Below are positions 48,936 through 57,629 of a stretch of DNA of 64,000 nt, one piece after another. Made by a program: the position numbers and the translations under genes. Positions within the stretch are counted from its first letter, which is position 1; every line of letters starts with the position of its first letter. Under the pieces are notes generated by a model. The model saw only the letters and a program-made list of their open reading frames with translations. It was not told the DNA's origin and ran no database searches. The stretch comes from Chitinophagaceae bacterium (lineage in GTDB: Bacteria; Bacteroidota; Bacteroidia; Chitinophagales; Chitinophagaceae): NCBI GenBank assembly GCA_024643655.1, contig JAHEMM010000002.1, forward strand, positions 56,768 to 120,767, written 5' to 3'.

Positions 48936-50276
48936 ATGAATCTAAATGAAATCGGCTTAGAAAAAAAGCCTGTTAGCTCTAGCTTATCGGAAGATTTAGT
49001 TAACCGTAGAAAAGCAATTGTAGCTAATGGTGTAGGTATTTATAGTATAACTACAGCAGCCCATGCACATAAAGGAATAATTACCGATGTTGATGGAAAA
49101 GAGTATGTTGATTTTGGCGGAGGTATAGGTGTTCTTAATGCTGGTCACACCCCCCAATCTGTTGTAAAGGCCATTCAAGCACAAGCTGAAAAATTAATTC
49201 ATGCCTGTTTTCATATTTCTACATACGAAGTCTATGTTGAACTATGTGAAAAATTAGCAGCTATTTTGCCACATGGTGATGAGACAAAAGTAATGTTGAC
49301 TAATTCAGGTGCCGAGTCGGTTGAAAATGCTATAAAAATAGCCAGACAAGCAACTAAACGTTCAGCAGTTATATGTTATACAGAAGCTTTTCATGGCAGA
49401 TCATTGATGGCTATGACACTAACTTCTAAGATAAAATATAAAACGAATTGTGGTCCATTTGCTCCAGAAGTGTACCGCCTTCCCTTTCCTGATTATTATC
49501 ATTATGGAAAAGGCTTAACAGAAGATGAATTCATTGATCAGGAACTACTGAGGTTAGAAAATACTGCAAAATCAATGATTGATCCGGAAAGTATTGCTGC
49601 TATCATTATTGAATTAGTTCAGGGTGAAGGAGGATTCAATGTTGCACCTCCCCGCTATGTAGAAGGGTTGAGAAAATTTTGCGATAAACATGGCATTGTT
49701 TTGATCTTTGATGAAGTTCAAAGTGGATTTTGTCGTACAGGTAAGTGGGGTGCAATGAATCATTATTCTGTATTACCTGACATTTCAACTTGGGCAAAAT
49801 CGATGGGATCTGGTATGCCGATTGGAGCCGTTATCGGTAAAAAGGAAATAATGGATGGCGCGGCACCCGGCACTCTTGGTGGAACATATTTAGGTAATCC
49901 TGTTTGTTGTGCTGCTTCCATAGCAACCATTGCTTTCATGGAAGCTGAAAATTTGAATGAGAGAGGTATGGAAATTAGTAAGATTGTGGATGATCGGTTT
50001 AATAAAATGAAACAAACTTTTTCTTGTATTGGTGATGTAAGAGGGTTAGGAGCTATGCAAGCAATTGAATTTATAAAGAATAGCAACCCCGCCGAACCTG
50101 ATGGTGAATTGGCTAACAATTTAGTAAATGCATGTTTGAACAGGGGCCTTATTTTAATAGGTGCAGGCACGAATGGGAATGTAATTCGATTGTTATCGCC
50201 ATTGGTTATTACAAATGAAAATTTAAATAAAGGAATAGATATTATTGAAGAAGAATTAAAAAAACTAACAAATTAA
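48936..50276 (+). CDS. Class III PLP-dependent aminotransferase (GABA/omega-aminotransferase-like)
   Basis: FGGGIGVLNAGHTPQSVVKAI; TNSGAESVENAIKIARQATKRSAVICYTEAFHGRS; LIFDEVQSGFCRTGKWGAMNHY; WAKSMGSGMPIGAVIGK. Confidence 0.94.
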   Translation: MNLNEIGLEKKPVSSSLSEDLVNRRKAIVANGVGIYSITTAAHAHKGIITDVDGKEYVDFGGGIGVLNAGHTPQSVVKAIQAQAEKLIHACFHISTYEVYVELCEKLAAILPHGDETKVMLTNSGAESVENAIKIARQATKRSAVICYTEAFHGRSLMAMTLTSKIKYKTNCGPFAPEVYRLPFPDYYHYGKGLTEDEFIDQELLRLENTAKSMIDPESIAAIIIELVQGEGGFNVAPPRYVEGLRKFCDKHGIVLIFDEVQSGFCRTGKWGAMNHYSVLPDISTWAKSMGSGMPIGAVIGKKEIMDGAAPGTLGGTYLGNPVCCAASIATIAFMEAENLNERGMEISKIVDDRFNKMKQTFSCIGDVRGLGAMQAIEFIKNSNPAEPDGELANNLVNACLNRGLILIGAGTNGNVIRLLSPLVITNENLNKGIDIIEEELKKLTN

Positions 50277-50279
50277 ATT

Positions 50280-51176
50280 ATGAAGCCATTCTCAATCGCA
50301 GGAATTCAAATGCATGTTTCAGCCGGACATAGTAATGTTGAAATGATGAAACACAAAATTGAAGTATTAATGTCAGTTTACCCTTGGGTACAAATGATCG
50401 TTTTTAGTGAATTAAGTCCTTTTGGACCTTTGACTGTTCATGCACAGGAATTCCCAAATAAAGTTGAATCTGATTTTTGTGCTATCGCCAAAAAACATGG
50501 TATTTGGCTAATACCCGGAACCATGTTTGAAAAAAAAGATGTTCGAATTTTAAATACCGCAAGTGTCATAAATCCTCAAGGTGAAATTGTTGGTCGTTAT
50601 AATAAACTATTCCCTTTTTATCCATATGAGGCGGGTGTTACAGGTGGCGACCAATTTTTGATTTTTGAAGTACCGGAAATTGGTCGTTTTGGGATTACTA
50701 TTTGTTATGATATGTGGTTCCCAGAAACTTCAAGAACGTTGGCAACTCAAGGTGTTGAAGTAATCATTCACCCTACCCTTACTGGTACAATTGATCGAGA
50801 TGTAGAACTAGCCATTGTACAGGCCACTGCAGCCATAAACCAATGTTATGTTTTTGATATTAATGGTTTAGGTGATGGTGGAACTGGACGTTCTATTGTT
50901 TGTGGACCAGATGGAAGAGTGCTATATCAAGCTAGCACAGGCGAAGAAATGATTCCGATAGAAATAGATCTTGAAAGAGTGCAACGTAGCCGTGAGAACG
51001 GGGTGCTTCGATTAGGTCAACCATTAAAAAGTTTTAGAGACCGGAATATAAGTTTTGATATATATTCCAAAAATCCAGATTACTTGAATTCACTTGGCCA
51101 ACTTATCAAGCCAACAAGAATGAATTTGGAAAAAATAAACACTGTATTACAAGCAGAAGTACAAGAATTAAAATAA
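50280..51176 (+). CDS. Carbon-nitrogen hydrolase (nitrilase superfamily)
   Basis: Catalytic triad contexts FSELSPFG, YNKLFPFYPYE, ICYDMWFPE. Confidence 0.93.
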   Translation: MKPFSIAGIQMHVSAGHSNVEMMKHKIEVLMSVYPWVQMIVFSELSPFGPLTVHAQEFPNKVESDFCAIAKKHGIWLIPGTMFEKKDVRILNTASVINPQGEIVGRYNKLFPFYPYEAGVTGGDQFLIFEVPEIGRFGITICYDMWFPETSRTLATQGVEVIIHPTLTGTIDRDVELAIVQATAAINQCYVFDINGLGDGGTGRSIVCGPDGRVLYQASTGEEMIPIEIDLERVQRSRENGVLRLGQPLKSFRDRNISFDIYSKNPDYLNSLGQLIKPTRMNLEKINTVLQAEVQELK

Positions 51177-51233
51177 ATATAAGTTAATTCATAATTAAAA
51201 TTGAAAATCTTATATTAAGCGAAAGATGAAATC

Positions 51234-54023
51234 ATGGGAAAAACAACAGAGTTCAAATTAGTAAGTAGCCAATTCTATAATGTAAATCAATATAGAATGA
51301 AAGTGTGGTCTTTGCTCAAAATTCAATCATACGAATTAAATGCAGCGAATGATGACAACCAGATGCTACATACTGAAATTGAGCAACATTTAAAAATATT
51401 AAAAACACTAGAGCTTTATTGGGCATTTCCAGGAGTGGAAATTATGAGCAGTCTGAATCAGTTACATAAGCAAAAAGAATATGTATTACTGGCAAAAGCA
51501 ATTTCAGATATTAATAGATTATTAGTAAGTGAAGATTATAGGCACAATCCAAGATCTCACAGTCTTTTAAGTTATTTCAATCCAAAAAAAGAAACTACAA
51601 ACGCTGATAAAAAGAATCGAAAAAAATATTTTGAAGTTCTTTTTACAGATACTTTATCTGCAAAAGAAGAACAGCGAATGAAAGAAAAGTTAATAGAGCT
51701 TAGGGGTGAGAAAGAAGATTTTACATATAACGCTTTGTTTTCTAAATCTTTCCAGGACACATTAATAGCATTATTATTTAATCCAAATATTCAAGTTTGT
51801 GTAATACGTTATGGCGTATTGTTTGAATCAAACAATATTAATAGTATCATTAAGCCTTTTATTGCACAAGTATTGAATCATAAAATTGATGCAAAAAGTG
51901 ACAAAACTTTAGGTGTTTTATTGGGTGAAGCTATTAGAAAATTACGTCCTGAACTTGATTTGTATTATGTAACTGACACGCCAATCAGCGGTTTGTCAGA
52001 TAGTGCTTTACAAAATTTCAAGCGCATATTTTATAGAAAAGAGGATTTACAAGAATTACATTTAACTATTCTAATGGGGCTTAAAGAACGATTTGTAACC
52101 CCTTTCTATACCGCTTTAAAAGAATATAGTAAAAAACCAACAGGCGTATTCCATGCCATGCCGGTATCCAGAGGTAACTCTGTTTTTAAATCGAACTGGA
52201 TAGATGATTTTGGTGAATTTTATGGCCGGAATTTATTCCTGGCTGAAACTTCTTCAACTACCGGAGGACTTGATTCCTTGTTGCAACCTACAGGACCTTT
52301 AAAAAAAGCACAGGAGTTGGCTTCAAAAGCATTTGGCTCCCGTCATACTTTTTTTGCAACAAATGGCACATCAACTTCTAATAAAATAGTGCTACAAGCA
52401 TTAATTGAACCAGATGACATTGTGTTGATTGATAGGGACTGTCATAAATCACATCATTACGCAATGGTCTTGGCAGGCGCTACTGTTGTTTATCTTGACT
52501 CCTACCCTTTACTTAAGTATTCCATGTATGGAGCTGTCCCCCTTTCTACCATTACAAGTAAACTATTACAATTAAAAGATGCTGGTAGATTAGATAAAGT
52601 CAAAATGGTCATTCTTACAAATTGTACATTCGACGGACTAGTTTATAATGTAGAGAAAGTAATGGAAGAAATTCTGGCCATAAAGCCAGACATGATTTTT
52701 TTATGGGACGAAGCCTGGTTTGCTTTTGCTGCATTTACTAAGACTTATAAGCAACGAACTGCAATGTTCATCGCAGATAAATTGTATAATAAATTCAGAA
52801 GTCCAGCTTATCAAGCTGCTTATAAAAAGCAACAAGCTTTATTAGCAAAAAAGAAATCTAAAGAGTCAATAATTCCTGTAATGCCTGATCCTGAAAAAGT
52901 GAAAATTCGGGTTTATTCTACACAGTCAACACATAAAACACTTTCGTCTTTTAGACAAGGTTCCATGATTCATATATGGGATGAAGAATATGAAAGAAAA
53001 ACTGAAGGAAATTTTCATGAAGCTTACATGACGCATACTTCAACATCTGCCAATTATCAAATTCTTGCTTCTTTAGATATAGGCAGAAGGCAAGTAATGT
53101 TTGAGGGATATGAATTAGTTGAAAAAAGTATTGAAATGGCGATGCTTATAAGAGCAAAAATTAATGACCATCCAAAACTTAAGAAATATTTTTCAGTTCT
53201 GACAATAAAAGACCTAATACCAAATACATACAGACAATCTGGACAAGAAGAATATTATAATACTGAAACAGGTTGGAAGCGACTTGAAAATGCATGGGAA
53301 AATGATGAGTTTGTACTCGACCCAACTAAAATCAATTTGTATATAGGTAAAACAGGAATTGATGGAGACACTTTTAAGAATAAATTCCTAATGGATCAGT
53401 TCAGTATTCAGATTAATAAAACGTCCAGGAATACAGTACTGTTTATGACAAATATCGGCACTACAAGAAGCTCAGTCAGCTATCTTATTAGTGTATTACT
53501 AAATATAGCTGATCAATTAGATCATAGAGTAAACACCCTAAATACAGAAGAGAAGAAAATTCTTGATAACGAGATACATTCCCTAACTCATAACACTCCG
53601 CCATTACCTGACTTTAGTTATTATCATGATTACTTCAGACCAGTTATGGGTATCCCGGGAGGCAACATACGTAAAGCCTACTTTTTAGCCTATAAAGAAC
53701 ATACTTGCGAGTATATTCAACTTTCAAATTGCGATGCGGCGATGAAAAAAGGAAGAAAAATAATTTCAGCATCTTTTGTAATACCTTATCCACCAGGTTT
53801 CCCTGTATTAGTCCCTGGTCAAGTTATGACAAAAGAGATTCTGGATTTTCTACTTGCTTTAGATGTAAAAGAAATTCATGGTTATCGCCCAGAACTTGGT
53901 TTAAGAGTTTTTAAAAACCAAGTTCTTGATGCAGAATACCCACAAATTGATATTGGAAAAAAAAGCAGTATCAAGCAAATTTCAAATGGAACAAAAAAGA
54001 AAACTATTAAAAAAATAAAGTAA
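51234..54023 (+). CDS. Orn/Lys/Arg decarboxylase-like fold-type I PLP enzyme (929 aa)
   Basis: AFGSRHTFFATNGTSTSNKIVLQALIEPDDIVLIDRDCHKSHHYAMVLAGA; LWDEAWFAFAAF; PLP-lysine motif STQSTHKTLSSFRQGSMIHI (Lys568). Confidence 0.9.
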   Translation: MGKTTEFKLVSSQFYNVNQYRMKVWSLLKIQSYELNAANDDNQMLHTEIEQHLKILKTLELYWAFPGVEIMSSLNQLHKQKEYVLLAKAISDINRLLVSEDYRHNPRSHSLLSYFNPKKETTNADKKNRKKYFEVLFTDTLSAKEEQRMKEKLIELRGEKEDFTYNALFSKSFQDTLIALLFNPNIQVCVIRYGVLFESNNINSIIKPFIAQVLNHKIDAKSDKTLGVLLGEAIRKLRPELDLYYVTDTPISGLSDSALQNFKRIFYRKEDLQELHLTILMGLKERFVTPFYTALKEYSKKPTGVFHAMPVSRGNSVFKSNWIDDFGEFYGRNLFLAETSSTTGGLDSLLQPTGPLKKAQELASKAFGSRHTFFATNGTSTSNKIVLQALIEPDDIVLIDRDCHKSHHYAMVLAGATVVYLDSYPLLKYSMYGAVPLSTITSKLLQLKDAGRLDKVKMVILTNCTFDGLVYNVEKVMEEILAIKPDMIFLWDEAWFAFAAFTKTYKQRTAMFIADKLYNKFRSPAYQAAYKKQQALLAKKKSKESIIPVMPDPEKVKIRVYSTQSTHKTLSSFRQGSMIHIWDEEYERKTEGNFHEAYMTHTSTSANYQILASLDIGRRQVMFEGYELVEKSIEMAMLIRAKINDHPKLKKYFSVLTIKDLIPNTYRQSGQEEYYNTETGWKRLENAWENDEFVLDPTKINLYIGKTGIDGDTFKNKFLMDQFSIQINKTSRNTVLFMTNIGTTRSSVSYLISVLLNIADQLDHRVNTLNTEEKKILDNEIHSLTHNTPPLPDFSYYHDYFRPVMGIPGGNIRKAYFLAYKEHTCEYIQLSNCDAAMKKGRKIISASFVIPYPPGFPVLVPGQVMTKEILDFLLALDVKEIHGYRPELGLRVFKNQVLDAEYPQIDIGKKSSIKQISNGTKKKTIKKIK

Positions 54024-54027
54024 AAAC

Positions 54028-55557
54028 ATGGATATAAAAATTGAAAAACAGGATAAGAAAGGACAAGTGAAATCAACGATAAAAAAGAATAATAAAAAAC
54101 AAAAACCGCTAAAAGGCATATCGGATATTCGTCGTTTTTTTTACACAAATGATAAACCTATATATTTTATTAGTGCCACTAATTTTAATTTATTAGGAGC
54201 TGATGAATGGGTAAAGGGCTTTAAATTCATTACTTATATCAATTGCTTCAATCACCAGCATCCAAATGTGTTTACTCCAAAAGAAGAATTACCACATGCG
54301 GAGTTCGAAAGTATTGAAGACATAAATAATTATCTGTTAGAGCATAAAGAGGTAGTAGATTATATACGTAGTCGTGGAGAAGGGGGAAAAGCATTATTGT
54401 TGATGTTCGATGAAAAAACTGAAGAACTGGCAAAAAAATTAGGTCTTGAGATTTGTTTCCCATCTGCAAAAATGCGGACTCAAATGGATAACAAGGTTAA
54501 TACTAACCGGATAGCGGAAAAAGCTGGTGTGCCTTGCGTACCAAATGTTTTATCAAAAGTAAATAGCTATGAACATCTTTGTAAAATCAGCAAACACCTT
54601 GGAAAAGACTTAGTGATTCAAACCCCGTTTGGAGATTCCGGCCATACCACATTTTTTATTTCTAATGAAGAGGAATATAAAAAACATGAAGAAGAAATAC
54701 TGAAAGAAGTTGAAGTGAAAATAATGAAACGTATCAATTGTCGGGGCTCAGCTATTGAAGCTTGTGTAACCAGGCATGGTACTATTGTTGCTCCTTTGAT
54801 GACAGAATTAGTAGGCTTTAAAGAATTAACTCCATATAAAGGTGGTTGGTGTGGAAATGAAATTTATCCTGAAGCATTCACTGCTTCAATTAGAAGAAAA
54901 GCAAGAGAATATACACAGCTTTTTGGCGATCAGTTAAGGAAAGAAGGATACAAAGGATATTTTGAATTGGATTTTTTGATAGATCAGGATACAAAAGAAA
55001 TTTATCTTGGTGAATTAAATCCGAGAGTAACAGGTGCAAGCTCTATTACCAATCATGCAGTATTTGCATTATCAGATATGCCTCTTTTCCTATTTCATTT
55101 AATGGAGTGGATGGATTATCCTTATACATTGAATGTAAAAAGAATTAATGCCAGATGGGCAAAAAAAGAAAACATTGATAGCTGGGGGCAGCTAATTGTA
55201 AAGCATACTGCTGAAACAGTTGACAAAATAACTAAGGCGCCAAAAAGTGGTATATATAAAATGAACCAAGATGGCACTATTACATATGCCAGATTAGATA
55301 CACATAGAAGAGCTGTAGAATCAGAAGAAGAAGCATTTTTTTTACGAATATTGGATAAAGATAATTATCAATATGAAGGTGCAGATTTAGGCATTTTAGT
55401 AATGCGTGGAAGGTTGATGACAAATAAATTCAAGCTTAATAAAAGGGCCGAGCAATGGATAAATGCAATCCGTGCAGAATTCACATCTGAACCATATGTC
55501 AATGACAATTCTACGGAACATAAACCTTTAGAGATCGGAGGTTTTAAATTGATGTAA
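54028..55557 (+). CDS. ATP-grasp ligase (carboxylase-like)
   Basis: KMRTQMDNKVNTNRIAEKAGVPCVPN; DLVIQTPFGDSGHTTFFI; GYFELDFLIDQDTKEIYLGELNPRVTGAS. Confidence 0.87.
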   Translation: MDIKIEKQDKKGQVKSTIKKNNKKQKPLKGISDIRRFFYTNDKPIYFISATNFNLLGADEWVKGFKFITYINCFNHQHPNVFTPKEELPHAEFESIEDINNYLLEHKEVVDYIRSRGEGGKALLLMFDEKTEELAKKLGLEICFPSAKMRTQMDNKVNTNRIAEKAGVPCVPNVLSKVNSYEHLCKISKHLGKDLVIQTPFGDSGHTTFFISNEEEYKKHEEEILKEVEVKIMKRINCRGSAIEACVTRHGTIVAPLMTELVGFKELTPYKGGWCGNEIYPEAFTASIRRKAREYTQLFGDQLRKEGYKGYFELDFLIDQDTKEIYLGELNPRVTGASSITNHAVFALSDMPLFLFHLMEWMDYPYTLNVKRINARWAKKENIDSWGQLIVKHTAETVDKITKAPKSGIYKMNQDGTITYARLDTHRRAVESEEEAFFLRILDKDNYQYEGADLGILVMRGRLMTNKFKLNKRAEQWINAIRAEFTSEPYVNDNSTEHKPLEIGGFKLM

Positions 55558-55566
55558 GTTTGCAAA

Positions 55567-56562
55567 ATGGTTGTACAGTTTACCTGTGTAGAGGAAAATA
55601 ATCCAGGTGAAAAATGGCTGGCTCTTTTTAATAAGACCTGGCCATTTTATCAACAATGGTTTTTATCAGAAGAGCTTGGTGCCAGAAAAGGGTATCTAAG
55701 CTCTTTTGATAGATTACAGCATTATATGCCGGAATTAATACCAATTTACATTCAGCTTACACAATTAGTAGGTGGCGGTGATATAGAATCCAGATTCTTA
55801 ACTATGTACTGTCCCCCACCTTACATGTCAGGATGCTCTCAAATGTATTGGGGCAAAGGCGAACCTTTTCTAATAAGAAATTATGATTATAACCCTAAAC
55901 TCATCGAAGGAGTATTATTAAAAACTAATTGGCTTAAACCAGTTATTGGAATGAGCGATTGTAATTGGGGACTACTAGATGGTATGAATGCTGATGGACT
56001 TTCAGCATCACTTGCATTTGGTGGAAAAAAAGTTTCAGGTGAGGGCTTTGGTATACCATTAATTATTAGATACCTATTAGAAACAACTTCTAATGTTGCA
56101 CAAGCAATTGCCCAATTAAAATTAATTCCTGTTCACATGCCATATAATATCACCTTGGCTGATAGTACAGGAAATTTTGCAACAGTTTTTGTTGCTCCGG
56201 ATAAAGAACCCGTTATTACTAACTCACCATCTGCCACCAATCACCAAAGTGTAGTTGAGTGGCAAGATTATGCGAGACTAACTGGAACTGTAGAGAGGCT
56301 AAATTTATTGGAATCAGTTCAACTTAATACCTTTGAAACGGAGCAATCAATTGTTGAAAAATTTTTATCTCCGCCCTTATTTTCAAGTAATTATAATAGA
56401 AATTTTGGCACACTTTATACCAGCCAATATTATTTAAATCAAAAAAAGGTTTGTTTATATTGGCAACACAAAAGATACATCGTTCAATCTTTTTTATCTT
56501 TTCATGAAGAAAACATTTCAATTGACCTTGCCGTACAACCTGTAGTAAACCAGCTACTATAA
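55567..56562 (+). CDS. C45-family (AAT-like) Ntn acyltransferase/hydrolase
   Basis: MSGCSQMYWGKGEPFLIRNYDYNP; NWGLLDGMNADGLSASLAFGGKKVSGEGFGIPLIIRYLLETTSNVAQAIAQLKLIPVHMPYNITLADSTGN. Confidence 0.88.
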   Translation: MVVQFTCVEENNPGEKWLALFNKTWPFYQQWFLSEELGARKGYLSSFDRLQHYMPELIPIYIQLTQLVGGGDIESRFLTMYCPPPYMSGCSQMYWGKGEPFLIRNYDYNPKLIEGVLLKTNWLKPVIGMSDCNWGLLDGMNADGLSASLAFGGKKVSGEGFGIPLIIRYLLETTSNVAQAIAQLKLIPVHMPYNITLADSTGNFATVFVAPDKEPVITNSPSATNHQSVVEWQDYARLTGTVERLNLLESVQLNTFETEQSIVEKFLSPPLFSSNYNRNFGTLYTSQYYLNQKKVCLYWQHKRYIVQSFLSFHEENISIDLAVQPVVNQLL

Positions 56563-57456
56563 ATTGGGCCTGTTTTTTATTCCTTCGTTAATGATATTTA
56601 ATACTTCCTCTCTCTCTTCTCCTATTAAGGCCAACCGCGGAGCTCTAACGTATTCGCTACCTATTCCTGCTTGTGCTTCTGCTAATTTAATATACTGTAC
56701 CAACTTTGGATGAATATCTAATTCCAGTAATGGCATGAACCAACGATAGATTTTTGTTGCTTCTACGATATTCCCTGACTTTACTAAGTTGAATATAGTT
56801 ACAGTTTCCTTTGGGAATGCACAAACCAATCCTGCTACCCACCCATCTGCACCCAGGCAAAGTTCTTCCATTGCAATTGTATCTACACCACAAAGAATCT
56901 TATAGCGATCATCAAAGCGATTTTTCAATCTAGTTACATTTGATACATCCCTTGTTGATTCTTTTATTGCAGTTATATTTTTACATACTTGCAATTCATC
57001 AAACATATCAAGCGTAACTTCAATTTTATAATCAACTGGATTATTATAAATCATTATTGGCAAATCCGTAGCCTCAGCAATTGTTTTAAAATAAGTTACT
57101 GTTTCACGGTGATCTGATTTATATCGCATTGGTGGTAATATCATCAACCCCTGAGCTCCCCACTCTTTTGCTAAAGATGCCTGATGCAAAGCTTCTTTTG
57201 TAGAACCTTCTGCAATATTAATAACGACAGGCACCTTGCCTTTTACTTTTTCAATAGCAAATTTTACTAATTTTTCTTTTTCATCAGTTGTAAGTACACT
57301 AGCTTCTCCTAAAGTACCTCCTAATACAATCCCTTCTACACCAGCATCCAATTGAACATTCAGATTCTTTTCAAATAATGGCAAATCAAGTTTATCATCA
57401 GCTGTAAACTTTGTTGTAAGAGCAGGAAAAACGCCTTTCCATTCAAATTTTGACAT
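56557..57456 (-). CDS. Dihydrodipicolinate synthase/N-acetylneuraminate lyase family protein (candidate pyrroline-4-hydroxy-2-carboxylate deaminase)
   Basis: GVFPALTTKFTADDKLDLPLFEKNLNVQLDAGVEGIVLGGTLGEASVLT; PIMIYNNPVDYKIEVT; ITAIKEST. Confidence 0.92.
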   Translation of the reverse strand: MSKFEWKGVFPALTTKFTADDKLDLPLFEKNLNVQLDAGVEGIVLGGTLGEASVLTTDEKEKLVKFAIEKVKGKVPVVINIAEGSTKEALHQASLAKEWGAQGLMILPPMRYKSDHRETVTYFKTIAEATDLPIMIYNNPVDYKIEVTLDMFDELQVCKNITAIKESTRDVSNVTRLKNRFDDRYKILCGVDTIAMEELCLGADGWVAGLVCAFPKETVTIFNLVKSGNIVEATKIYRWFMPLLELDIHPKLVQYIKLAEAQAGIGSEYVRAPRLALIGEEREEVLNIINEGIKNRPNL

Positions 57457-57629
57457 ATGTGTAATTATTATAGGGTAAAAATAACGTTTTCATTGGCATG
57501 CTGCAATTTTAGTATCGCAACCAGGAAAATTTTTGAAAAAATAGCTGCATTTATTATCACTTTATACAAGATGAATTCTCTTTAATATTTTCCAATATCT
57601 TTACCCCCATCATAAAAATATTCATCAAT

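Noticed and set aside
49763-50170. 135-aa minus-strand ORF
   Set aside because: Antisense to the class III aminotransferase with intact motifs; no independent support.
54028-55557. Possible biotin carboxylase call for the ATP-grasp protein
   Set aside because: ATP-grasp motifs are present, but no biotin carboxyl carrier or carboxyltransferase gene is nearby, so a generic ATP-grasp ligase is safer.
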